Of a stretch of 64,000 nucleotides of DNA, positions 1 to 7,920 are shown one piece after another. A program made the position numbers and the translations under genes. The stretch spans positions 2,152,678 to 2,216,677 of the forward strand of contig NZ_LT635539.1 of NCBI RefSeq assembly GCF_900120195.1, given 5' to 3'. Every line of letters starts with the position of its first letter. Position 1 is the first letter of the stretch. The notes beneath the pieces are model-generated. The model did not search any database. It was given only the letters and a program-made list of their open reading frames with translations, and had not been told where the DNA came from. This DNA is from Blautia sp. Marseille-P3087. GTDB taxonomy: Bacteria; Bacillota; Clostridia; Lachnospirales; Lachnospiraceae.

Positions 1-328
1 ATATTTCGACGTGTATAAAGTTAGAATTATTATTTCAGCTCACACCAGAGAGTCCCATCAATAAGTATTTTACGAATTATGTAAACTGATTCTATGTTTT
101 CTCCGTCAGTCTTTGCATCACGAACATTTGTCTTTCTTCTTTCCTCATTTTATTGCATTTACCCCACCTTTCAGCACTCTTTTTCTTATTTTCCCATCTC
201 TCTTGTTCACTCTGTTTCATCTATACGGATTTTTTCTACTTCTATGCATATCAATTAATAATTATTCATTCAATTTTTACTATTTTATGCATCTGCATTC
301 ATCAAATCATCCACTAAATCTGTATTTT
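1..328. other. Left-edge AT-rich stretch without a recognisable gene
   Basis: This stretch lies downstream of the response-regulator gene, which ends at 329 on the minus strand. It is AT- and pyrimidine-rich. Its only open frame (113-436 plus) would give a Phe/Leu-rich peptide with no ribosome-binding site and would overlap the regulator in antisense. I see no clear terminator hairpin, RNA gene or repeat here. Confidence 0.6.
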
Positions 329-949
329 CTACTTATGTTGATAATAGAAAATTGCCAGCTGCGTCCGATCTCTCAACTGCAATTTATCCAAAATCGAACT
401 CAGATAATTTCTGATCGTTCCCTCACTCAAATATAACTCCGCCGCAATCTCCTTATTACTGTTTCCATCCGCAATCAATCGAATAATTTTCTTCTCCCGC
501 TCATTGATTCCACGAGCCGCATAATCAAATTCATCCTCCTTTCTTATCAGATCCGGTATTTTTGACACAATTTCCGCCCCAAAAACCGTTTGTCCGGAGC
601 AGACCGCCCGGAGTGCAGGCAAAATACTTGCATAATCCTGTTTTAAAAGATATCCCTTCGCCCCTATGCGAAGTGCTTTTACAATATATTCATCATCCAG
701 AAATGTTGTAAGAAGCAGTATATTTGCTTCAGGATATACGTGTAAAATCTCCGTTGCCGCCTCCAGTCCATCCATATTTTTCATACGAATATCCATCAGA
801 AGTACATCTGGTTTGTGCTCTCCGTATAGCAGCACAGCATCCCTTCCATCCAGCCCCGTTGCCACTACATCAACATCCTCATTCACTTCCAGAATCGTCT
901 TTAATGCCCCTGTAACCAGACAATCATCATCTACAATTACTATTTTCAT
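329..949 (-). CDS. LuxR/NarL-family response regulator
   Basis: A 206-residue two-component response regulator. An N-terminal receiver domain (about 1-120) carries the acidic pocket IVDDD and the phospho-acceptor Asp53 in LLMDIRM. A C-terminal LuxR-type helix-turn-helix (about 140-200) contains NEREKKIIRLIADGNSNKEIA and LSEGTIRNYLS. It lies 14 bases after the sensor kinase gene on the same strand, so the two form one operon. The kinase is of the HisKA_3 type that normally pairs with this regulator class. The divergent ABC exporter at 2260-5534 and the TGACA/TGTCA half-sites at 2098-2124 make that exporter the likely target (inference). Confidence 0.93.
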   Translation of the reverse strand: MKIVIVDDDCLVTGALKTILEVNEDVDVVATGLDGRDAVLLYGEHKPDVLLMDIRMKNMDGLEAATEILHVYPEANILLLTTFLDDEYIVKALRIGAKGYLLKQDYASILPALRAVCSGQTVFGAEIVSKIPDLIRKEDEFDYAARGINEREKKIIRLIADGNSNKEIAAELYLSEGTIRNYLSSILDKLQLRDRTQLAIFYYQHK

Positions 950-963
950 TACAAACTCCTCAT

Positions 964-2046
964 TTACTGCATTTCTTTCGGTATCACTACAAAAATCCGA
1001 AAACCTTTTTCACTCTCAATCCGTAGCGTTCCATTCAGTGTGGACACCCTTTCCTGCATATTTTTCAAACCAATTCCCGTCGTTTTATTCATATTATCTG
1101 CACATCCATGTCCATTATCTTCCACGCACAACTGGTATAATGCCGGGTGTTCTCTTACCGTTATTTTTACATAAGTCGCACCACTGTATTTCATTACATT
1201 TGAAAGTGCTTCTTTTACAATTCCAATAAGACAATATTTTACATTACTGGTCACTTTATTGGACATATCGTATTTCAATTCAACTTCGCAATATTTAAAG
1301 TCCCGAATAATTCCCTTTATACTTTCCTGCAGATTAACCGCTTCATCATGTAAATCATGCACACTTGAACGAATACTGTCCATTGCAGAATTAAGCGAAT
1401 CGTCCAGTCCATCGAGTATCGGTTCCAGGTTCTGATCCCTATTTAAAGCCTTCGCAGCCCCTGTCAGAAGTATTGTACGCGAAAGTACATGTCCCACATT
1501 ATCATGGATTTCCCTTGCAATTCTGTTTCTTTCACGGAGTGTCGCCGCATATATTTCATAATTTTGTTTTTCTATCAGAGCTCTGTTTTTTTCTGCCAGA
1601 AGAAGTGTTTTTTCTTCTCCATCATCAATTGTTTTCCGAAATTCTCTATCCAATTTATCGTACTTTTCCGTTTTTCTTTCCAAAAGTACTGCAAGTAGAC
1701 AGCCAAAGGCAACATTCAGCAGCATCCCATTTTGCAAATATGTATTTTCTGTCAGTATCACACCACCTGTAATCATACTGGTCAATGCTGCTACCCGGCT
1801 TTTTTCTTTAAGCAAAGCATATCCCATCACTGGATAAAATACTACAAGTTCAGGGATAAGAATCGAAGTCCCGACAAACGCCACGCAACCCAGAATCTTT
1901 GTCATCCTGTGTTCCAGAACATATTCTCCGCACAAAAGGACAAGCGCATAAAGCAGTGCAAATATAAACTTTCTGTCTGCACTTATCCAGAATAATGCAG
2001 TCATACAATACAGCAGCAATACTCCCGTATCCTGAAAATATCCCAT
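964..2046 (-). CDS. Membrane sensor histidine kinase (HisKA_3 type)
   Basis: A 360-residue sensor kinase. The N-terminal part (about 1-125) has several hydrophobic membrane segments and little extracellular sequence. A coiled linker follows, then a HisKA_3 dimerisation box with the phospho-accepting His in AREIHDNVGH (around residue 182), and a C-terminal HATPase domain with EDNGHGC and GIGLKNMQERV. The ATG at 2046 is chosen because GGGAGGAG sits 4-8 bases upstream of it; the ATG at 2079 has no such site. Kinases of this DesK/LiaS-like build usually sense envelope or membrane state, and the adjacent exporter fits that, but the ligand cannot be read from sequence. Confidence 0.92.
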   Translation of the reverse strand: MGYFQDTGVLLLYCMTALFWISADRKFIFALLYALVLLCGEYVLEHRMTKILGCVAFVGTSILIPELVVFYPVMGYALLKEKSRVAALTSMITGGVILTENTYLQNGMLLNVAFGCLLAVLLERKTEKYDKLDREFRKTIDDGEEKTLLLAEKNRALIEKQNYEIYAATLRERNRIAREIHDNVGHVLSRTILLTGAAKALNRDQNLEPILDGLDDSLNSAMDSIRSSVHDLHDEAVNLQESIKGIIRDFKYCEVELKYDMSNKVTSNVKYCLIGIVKEALSNVMKYSGATYVKITVREHPALYQLCVEDNGHGCADNMNKTTGIGLKNMQERVSTLNGTLRIESEKGFRIFVVIPKEMQ

Positions 2047-2097
2047 TTCTCTCCTCCCGTTGTTATAATAATATAACATATTCCATACCTCTCAAAG

Positions 2098-2124
2098 TGA
2101 CAAATGTCATGTTTTTCTTGTGAC
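2098..2124. promoter_or_regulatory. TGACA/TGTCA half-sites, candidate operator
   Basis: TGACA (2098-2102), AA, TGTCA (2105-2109) form an inverted repeat with a 2-base centre. A third half-site, TGACA (2120-2124), lies 10 bases further on. They sit in the divergent control region between the two-component operon and the ABC exporter, just upstream of the plus-strand promoter. This arrangement is typical for LuxR-family response regulators. Binding by the regulator at 329-949 is inferred. Confidence 0.5.
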
Positions 2125-2133
2125 ATCTTACAC

Positions 2134-2162
2134 TTGGTATTGAACGCATCTTATTTTATACT
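2134..2162 (+). promoter_or_regulatory. Candidate sigma-A promoter of the ABC exporter
   Basis: TTGGTA (2134-2139), a 17-base spacer and TATACT (2157-2162) resemble a vegetative promoter about 100 bases before the exporter ATPase start. The proposed regulator half-sites lie immediately upstream, a usual position for an activator. Confidence 0.5.
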
Positions 2163-2259
2163 GTAGTTATCAGGTATAAAAGCCTTCATATTCTCATAAA
2201 CGACGTTTATATTCCTGATATTACTATGTGAAAGTAACTATTTAACTGGAGGGATTCTT

Positions 2260-3189
2260 ATGATCCATATAGAAAATCTGGTAAAAAGATATGGTGATCT
2301 GGTTGCACTCAACCACCTGAGCCTGGATATTCATGAAGGTGAGATCTTCGGGCTGCTCGGACCGAACGGCTCAGGGAAGACAACTGCTATCAACTGTCTT
2401 CTTTCCCTTTTGAAATATGATAAGGGAACCATTGAAATTTTTGGACAGCCTATGACACCTGACAATTATCAGGCAAAACAGCAGATTGGGATCGTACTGC
2501 AAAACGTTGCTGTTTTTGACGAACTGACCGTGTATGAAAACATCGATTATTTCTGTGGTCTGTATGTTTCCGATAAAAAGAAACGTAAAAAACTGGTTGA
2601 TGATGCTGTCCAATTTGCAGGACTTGAAGATTATTGCAAAATGCGCCCGAAAAAGTTGTCCGGCGGTCTTCTTCGCAGGCTGAATATTGCCTGTGGAATT
2701 GCCCACAAACCGCGTCTTATCATCATGGACGAACCAACTGTGGCCGTCGACCCGCAAAGCCGTAATAAAATCCTCGAAGGTATTCAAAAGCTGAATGCGC
2801 AGGGATCAACGATCATCTATACTTCACATTACATGGAAGAAATTGAACAGATCTGCACTCGCATCGCGATTATGGACCATGGTCGGGTCATTGCTTCCGG
2901 TACATCCGAAGAATTAAAGAAAATGATCAAGACCGGCGAAACTATCACCGTAGAAGCAATTCTTCTGGAGGAAAAACATCTGCGGGATATCCGCAGTCTT
3001 CCTCATGTATTTGATCTGCATTATGAAAATCAGATTCTTGTACTCCGTTGCACCGGTGCACAACATAATCTGATTCGTCTTCTGAATTATCTGCAAAGTC
3101 AGGATATCACCTTCGGAAGAGTATTTTCCGAGCTTCCGACGCTGAACGATGTTTTTCTGGAAATCACCGGAAAACAGCTTCGCGATTAA
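2260..3189 (+). CDS. ABC transporter ATP-binding protein
   Basis: A 309-residue ABC ATPase of the ABC-2/DrrA-like exporter class. Walker A is GPNGSGKTT near residue 37. The signature is KKLSGGLLRRL, Walker B is LIIMDEP, and the switch histidine is in YTSHYMEE. A C-terminal extension after about residue 215 is typical of drug or lipid exporter ATPases. The start is supported by GGAGGG 7 bases upstream of the ATG. It is followed by two ABC-2 permease genes, so the complex is probably one ATPase dimer with a permease heterodimer. The substrate is unknown; peptides, lipids or antimicrobials are possible given the adjacent sensor pair. Confidence 0.93.
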   Translation: MIHIENLVKRYGDLVALNHLSLDIHEGEIFGLLGPNGSGKTTAINCLLSLLKYDKGTIEIFGQPMTPDNYQAKQQIGIVLQNVAVFDELTVYENIDYFCGLYVSDKKKRKKLVDDAVQFAGLEDYCKMRPKKLSGGLLRRLNIACGIAHKPRLIIMDEPTVAVDPQSRNKILEGIQKLNAQGSTIIYTSHYMEEIEQICTRIAIMDHGRVIASGTSEELKKMIKTGETITVEAILLEEKHLRDIRSLPHVFDLHYENQILVLRCTGAQHNLIRLLNYLQSQDITFGRVFSELPTLNDVFLEITGKQLRD

Positions 3190-3274
3190 TGGTTTTTCAG
3201 GCATATAAAGAGAAATACATGATGTATATTTATGCATTATTTTGTATAATTAATGATTACAGAAAGGATTTCTT

Positions 3275-4399
3275 ATGCTGCATTTAATAAAATATAACAT
3301 TCTGGTAAAACTCCGGAATTTTAATATGACTTTCTGGCCACTTGTTTTTCCTCTGATACTCGGCACTTTTTTCTTTTTTGCTTTCGGAAATCTCAATGAT
3401 GCCGATTTTGAGACGGTACAGGTGGCTCTGGTAAGAGAAACAACCAGCAATCCATTATTTGATTTTTATCTTGAACAGGTGCAAAAAAGTGACTCAGATC
3501 TGATCAACATACATGAACTGACAGAGCAAAAGGCTCTTACAGCCCTGAAAAACAAAGAAATCTCCGGAATTTATTATACCGGTATGACGCCTTCCCTGAC
3601 GATCAACGCACACGGAATCCCGGAAAGCATTCTACAGTCCATTCTGGAAAGTTATAACAACAGTCTGCACACCATACGGACGATTTTGAAAACTCATCCA
3701 TCCGGGCTTCTGAACGGACTTACACAGATGATAGACACTCGCAATCTGGTTCAGGAGGTTTCTCTGGGCGGAAAAACAATTGACGGGAATTCGCAGTTTT
3801 TTTACGCTCTGATTGCAATGGCATGTCTCTATGGATGTTTTATCGGCTTTGGCTCCGCAATCACATTACAGGCCAATTTAACGGCTCTGGCGGCAAGGCG
3901 CTGTGTCACTCCTACCCACAAGCTGAAATTGATCTTATCCGAGCAGATTGCATCTTTCCTGATCGGATATGCAGACGTCATTATCCTGCTTATTTATCTG
4001 CGAAACATTTTGAAACTTGACTTCCAGGGACAGATAGGAAAAATGCTTCTTATTTCTCTTTTCGGAAGCCTCATCGGTGTCTCCATAGGTCTGTTTGTAG
4101 GCAGCCTCAGCAAAATGAGTGAGGGCATCAAAGTATCTGTTATCCTCGCCATTTCCATGGTCTGCAGTTTTCTCTCAGGCCTGATGAACAGTTCGATGAA
4201 AGATTCGGTAGAAAAGCATTTTCCAATCATCAACCGCATCAATCCTGCTGCACTTATCTCGGATGCATTTTACTGCATTAATGTATGCGATGATCCGACT
4301 CGCTACTATCGAAATGTACTGACACTGGCAGTCATGAGTGCTGCACTTGTTTTTGCCTCATTTTTACTGATCAGGAGGAATCGATATGACAGTATTTAA
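3275..4399 (+). CDS. ABC-2 type transporter permease
   Basis: A 374-residue membrane protein with the ABC-2 layout: one N-terminal membrane helix (about 18-38), a soluble extracytoplasmic region of roughly 140 residues, then a C-terminal block of hydrophobic helices (about 172-370). It starts 85 bases after the ATPase gene with AGAAAGG upstream, and overlaps the next permease by 14 bases, which indicates translational coupling. It probably supplies half of the transmembrane pathway. Substrate not readable. Confidence 0.9.
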   Translation: MLHLIKYNILVKLRNFNMTFWPLVFPLILGTFFFFAFGNLNDADFETVQVALVRETTSNPLFDFYLEQVQKSDSDLINIHELTEQKALTALKNKEISGIYYTGMTPSLTINAHGIPESILQSILESYNNSLHTIRTILKTHPSGLLNGLTQMIDTRNLVQEVSLGGKTIDGNSQFFYALIAMACLYGCFIGFGSAITLQANLTALAARRCVTPTHKLKLILSEQIASFLIGYADVIILLIYLRNILKLDFQGQIGKMLLISLFGSLIGVSIGLFVGSLSKMSEGIKVSVILAISMVCSFLSGLMNSSMKDSVEKHFPIINRINPAALISDAFYCINVCDDPTRYYRNVLTLAVMSAALVFASFLLIRRNRYDSI

Positions 4400-5534
4400 G
4401 TGTTATATGAAAATATTAAAAAATAATATTGGTCTGGTCAGCATCTATCTGGTGATTTTCTTTTCGATTGCCATGGCACTTCAGGCATCCGCCAAAAAGG
4501 ATCATCTGGAAGATTTTGAAAAGACGCGGATCGACCTTGCCATCGCAGATCAGGATGACAGCACACTTTCTCACGCACTTACGGATTATCTTAAAACCAT
4601 CCATAATGTATATGAGATTTCCGCAGAACCTACAGTGATGCAAGAGGAACTTTTTTACAGAAATGCAGAATATATCGTGCAGATTCCGAAAGATTTTTAT
4701 GAAACCTGTATTGTAGACGAAAACCCGCTTTCTGTCACAAAAGTACCCGGATCCTATTCTTCTTTTTATGTCGACCAGCAGATAAATGTATGGCTGAATT
4801 CCATCCGCACTTATACTGCTGCCGGATTTTCACAGAAAGAAGCCGCCTCTGCTGCGCTTGAACAGTCTGCTTCGGAAGTTACCATGTATCAGGACGATGA
4901 AACAACAATCGAAACGCCGGGATATACGTATTATTTCCGTTATATTCCATATCTGTTTCTGGCCGTATTGTGCTACTCCATGGGCTATATCCTTCTGGCA
5001 TTCCGAAAAGAGGATATACAAAAACGTATGCTGGCATCTGCCATCTCCACCCGCAGACAGAACCTCGAAGGTCTGCTTGCCATGTTTACAATCAGTTTGG
5101 TTCTCTGGCTGATAGTAGTCGCCGGTGCCGGTATTATGTATGGGAACGAACTCCTGACTTCCAAAGTTCTGGGGTATTACCTGTTAAATACCTTCCTTAT
5201 GCTGACAATTGCACTTTCACTGGCATATCTGATTGGCCTTTTTATGAAAAACACCAACATGCTCAATGGAATCACAAACATCGTTTCCCTTGGCATGTGT
5301 TTCCTGTCAGGTGTCTTTGTTCCAATAAATATCATGGATAAAAAAGTCCTTAAGATTGCACAGTTTCTGCCTGTTTACTGGTATGAAAGCATCAACGAGA
5401 CTCTTTCCCGGTATCATGTCGTCTCCGGTAAAATTGCCGTTGATATCTGGAAATCCATGGGAATCGAAATCATGTTTACTCTTGCTTTGCTCGCACTGAT
5501 CCTTGCTGTTTCCAAATACAAACGGCAGGGATAA
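4386..5534 (+). CDS. ABC-2 type transporter permease (second subunit)
   Basis: A 382-residue permease with the same build as its upstream neighbour: an N-terminal helix (about 14-33), an extracytoplasmic domain of about 150 residues, and about five C-terminal hydrophobic segments. AGGAGG lies 7 bases before the ATG, inside the end of the preceding gene. Overlap and similarity of layout suggest the two permeases form a heterodimer. The gene ends the exporter operon; inverted repeats and a terminator-like hairpin follow before the convergent hydrolase gene. Confidence 0.9.
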   Translation: MTVFKCYMKILKNNIGLVSIYLVIFFSIAMALQASAKKDHLEDFEKTRIDLAIADQDDSTLSHALTDYLKTIHNVYEISAEPTVMQEELFYRNAEYIVQIPKDFYETCIVDENPLSVTKVPGSYSSFYVDQQINVWLNSIRTYTAAGFSQKEAASAALEQSASEVTMYQDDETTIETPGYTYYFRYIPYLFLAVLCYSMGYILLAFRKEDIQKRMLASAISTRRQNLEGLLAMFTISLVLWLIVVAGAGIMYGNELLTSKVLGYYLLNTFLMLTIALSLAYLIGLFMKNTNMLNGITNIVSLGMCFLSGVFVPINIMDKKVLKIAQFLPVYWYESINETLSRYHVVSGKIAVDIWKSMGIEIMFTLALLALILAVSKYKRQG

Positions 5535-5587
5535 TCACTTCTAATAGATTTCTGGCATCGGTACACAGATTATCCCCATTGCCGATG

Positions 5588-5606
5588 CTTAATGATTATC
5601 ATTAAC
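5588..5606. promoter_or_regulatory. Fur-box-like palindrome
   Basis: A 19-base near-palindrome centred on AATGATTATCATT matches the classical Fur box consensus at 16 of 19 positions by my count. It lies between two convergent gene ends with no gene start nearby, so it is either an orphan site, a remnant, or coincidence in AT-rich DNA. A separate inverted repeat (CATCGG ... CCGATG, about 5554-5587) flanks it. Confidence 0.3.
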
Positions 5607-5656
5607 CAAGTCTCAATGAATGACTCGCAATTCTGATATATTCTTAAGTAGAACAA

Positions 5657-5680
5657 AGCCCACAGCATCTGCTGTGGGCT
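5657..5680. terminator. Terminator hairpin between convergent genes
   Basis: A perfect 11-bp stem (AGCCCACAGCA with TGCTGTGGGCT, 2-base loop) lies between the convergent exporter operon and hydrolase gene. T-runs on both sides are only moderate, so it probably serves as a bidirectional terminator. Confidence 0.7.
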
Positions 5681-5719
5681 ATCTATACTCTTGTCTTATG
5701 ACATTTTACTGTATTAATT

Positions 5720-6673
5720 TCAGAAGAAAATTCCAACCTGCTCCAGGAACTGTTCCGGAACTTCTACATGTGGGAAATGCTTCGTTTCTTTAAGTGTCGC
5801 AACCTCTACAGACGGATTGACATTCTGGTAAGCTTCTACGATCGCTTCACCATTATTTTCTGCTTCACCTTCTACGATATAAAGGCTGTTGTCAATCTCT
5901 TTGAGGCCTCGGGTAATATCAATGTTCATATATTTTGACGCTTTATTTGCATAGACATTTTTTGCGTAGCATCCGCCTCTGTGAGCCGCTTCATAATATG
6001 CATCCTGAAGTTCCCGATCCGGATGGAACGGATCAAATGCATAGTTCTCGATAAAGTCATCATTGACTGCACTTCTTGATACAACCATATGATAAACCAG
6101 TGTTCCAAATACCGGAATCTCCAGACATTTTCTCAATAGCTTTTCTTTCTTACCAGGCATCTGCTTCAGACTGGCAAGGCTGACCGGATTCACCATCATG
6201 ATCTTATCAAACAATGTCTTTTCGTTATGGCATGCCATAACTACAAAGGAAGCGGAATATCCATTTACAATGACATCCGTTTTTTCTCCGATTACATTTT
6301 TAATAAAGTCACAGATTGCCTGAACATAAACAAAATTTGTATAAGTCATGCCCGGCTTCTCAGAACGTCCGCATCCCGGAAGATCCAGATTGTATACGGT
6401 ATGCTCCAGCGCAAGTTCATCCTCGATTCTGGTCCATTCATATCCGGAACCACCCGGAAGCATATCATGAATCAGAAGAATCGGGCTTCCTTTACCTTTT
6501 TTTGTATAATAAATATCGCCAAAACGCCAATGATAATAGTTTCTGACATCTGTATCCAGCATTTCCTTAAGACAGGCGGATGCTGCAATTACTTTATTTA
6601 TAATATGGATCGTGGCAGTTGTTGTTGTCGCCAGTGCTACAAGAGTAAGCAGTCGTTTACTGTGCTTGTTCAT
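5720..6673 (-). CDS. Alpha/beta-hydrolase fold protein with N-terminal membrane helix
   Basis: A 317-residue alpha/beta hydrolase. A hydrophobic N-terminal helix (about 8-30) probably anchors it to the membrane. The oxyanion region is SPILLIHDM. The nucleophile elbow reads GYSAS around residue 140 instead of the usual GxSxG, so the last Gly is replaced by Ser. The catalytic His is probably in KHFPHVEVPE near the end, and an acidic residue follows strand 7 (VEGEAE). GGGAGG lies 6 bases before the ATG, and it has its own promoter at 6708-6736. The substrate is unknown; ester or peptide hydrolysis is typical of the fold. Confidence 0.85.
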   Translation of the reverse strand: MNKHSKRLLTLVALATTTTATIHIINKVIAASACLKEMLDTDVRNYYHWRFGDIYYTKKGKGSPILLIHDMLPGGSGYEWTRIEDELALEHTVYNLDLPGCGRSEKPGMTYTNFVYVQAICDFIKNVIGEKTDVIVNGYSASFVVMACHNEKTLFDKIMMVNPVSLASLKQMPGKKEKLLRKCLEIPVFGTLVYHMVVSRSAVNDDFIENYAFDPFHPDRELQDAYYEAAHRGGCYAKNVYANKASKYMNIDITRGLKEIDNSLYIVEGEAENNGEAIVEAYQNVNPSVEVATLKETKHFPHVEVPEQFLEQVGIFF

Positions 6674-6707
6674 GTTCTACCTCCCTTTTTATCACCTGAG
6701 TAGCTTT

Positions 6708-6736
6708 ATTATACGCTAAAAAAAGTTTTTTTACAA
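6708..6736 (-). promoter_or_regulatory. Promoter of the hydrolase gene
   Basis: Read on the minus strand: TTGTAA (6731-6736), a 17-base spacer and TATAAT (6708-6713). It lies directly after the threonine aldolase stop codon. An A7/T7 inverted repeat inside the spacer may also act as the aldolase's weak terminator. Confidence 0.65.
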
Positions 6737-6737
6737 T

Positions 6738-7763
6738 CTATAACAAAGAAAGAAGTTTTTGTACATCTTCCATTCTGGTTGCCCAGCTGGTTGCAAATCT
6801 GACCACTGTATGCGAATCGTCAGCTTTTTCCCAGAAACCAAACTGTACGTCTTTTTTTAATTCTTCCATTCTGCTGTTTTCAAGTACGACAAACTGCTGA
6901 TTTGTAGGTGAATCAATAAAAAACTGATATTCTTTTTTCTTTAAGCCTTCTTTCAGGACTGCTGCCGTCTCGATGGCATTTTTGCCGATTGCCAGATAGA
7001 GGTCATCTGTAAAAAGTGCATCAAACTGCACGCCAAGGAGTCTGCCTTTTGCAAGAAGTGCGCCATGCTGTTTTACACGTGTGAGAAAATGTTTTGGCAT
7101 ACATTTTCCGGTAAAGACAACCGCTTCACCACAAAGCAGTCCGGCTTTTGTTCCGCCGATATAAAATACATCGCAAAGCCTGGCAATATCATGCAGTGTC
7201 ACATCTGTCTCTTTACTGACAAGGCCATAAATCAGTCTTGCTCCGTCGAGAAAAAGCGGCAGCTTATATTTTCTGCACACAGAGGAAAGCTCTTCCAGCT
7301 CTTTTTTGCTGTATAAAGTTCCATATTCTGTCGGATGTGAAATATAGACCATTCCCGGAAATACCATATGCTCATGGTTATCATCTCCATAGAATGTTTC
7401 TACCAGTTCTTTAAGGTCTGATGCACAGATCTTACCGTTTTTTTCCGGAAGCTCCAGTACTTTATGTCCGGTAAATTCGATTGCACCGGCTTCATGTGTG
7501 CTGACATGTCCCGTGTGAGCCGCTACAACGCCCTCATACGGTGCCAGCATGGTGTCAATGACAATCTGATTGGTCTGTGTGCCGCCTGTCAGCAAATAGA
7601 CTTCTGCGTCCTCACAGCCGCATGCTTTCTTTATCTTTTCCTTAGCTGTTTCACAGTAATGGTCTGTTCCATAACCGGAAAGCTGTTTCATATTGGTGTC
7701 AATCAGGTGCTGAAGAACTTTTTCATGTGCACCTTCTGAATAGTCATTTACAAAATATAACAT
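6738..7763 (-). CDS. Low-specificity L-threonine aldolase-like PLP enzyme
   Basis: A 341-residue fold-type I PLP enzyme of the beta-eliminating lyase/threonine aldolase family, usual full length. Family features seen are the N-terminal NDYSEGAH, the PLP-contact region TGGTQTNQ, the aspartate in LFLDGARLIYG and the PLP lysine in YIGGTKAGLLCGEA. Expected reaction: L-threonine or L-allo-threonine to glycine and acetaldehyde. It sits alone between the accessory island and the hydrolase gene and has its own promoter. The start ATG has GAGGAACGAG upstream. Confidence 0.9.
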   Translation of the reverse strand: MLYFVNDYSEGAHEKVLQHLIDTNMKQLSGYGTDHYCETAKEKIKKACGCEDAEVYLLTGGTQTNQIVIDTMLAPYEGVVAAHTGHVSTHEAGAIEFTGHKVLELPEKNGKICASDLKELVETFYGDDNHEHMVFPGMVYISHPTEYGTLYSKKELEELSSVCRKYKLPLFLDGARLIYGLVSKETDVTLHDIARLCDVFYIGGTKAGLLCGEAVVFTGKCMPKHFLTRVKQHGALLAKGRLLGVQFDALFTDDLYLAIGKNAIETAAVLKEGLKKKEYQFFIDSPTNQQFVVLENSRMEELKKDVQFGFWEKADDSHTVVRFATSWATRMEDVQKLLSLL

Positions 7764-7796
7764 TTCTCGTTCCTCACTTGTAGTAATATCATGTTC

Positions 7797-7824
7797 ATTT
7801 TATCACCATCTGTTCTTTATACAA
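7797..7824 (-). promoter_or_regulatory. Promoter of the threonine aldolase gene
   Basis: Read on the minus strand: TTGTAT (7819-7824), a 16-base spacer and TAAAAT (7797-7802). ACAACC occurs at 7821-7826, overlapping the -35 box, and again at 7840-7845. The two copies are 19 bases apart, about two helical turns, and could be an operator. Confidence 0.5.
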
Positions 7825-7920
7825 CCTGTAGATATTAACACAACCTAAGAATATACCGATAGTGAATAAATTTATATACTTTTTTATATTTATCTAAAAA
7901 AACTAAAGCGGATATAAAAA

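Noticed and set aside
113-436. Plus-strand open frame of 107 codons at the left edge
   Set aside because: Phe/Leu-rich translation of AT-rich DNA, no ribosome-binding site, overlaps the response-regulator gene in antisense.
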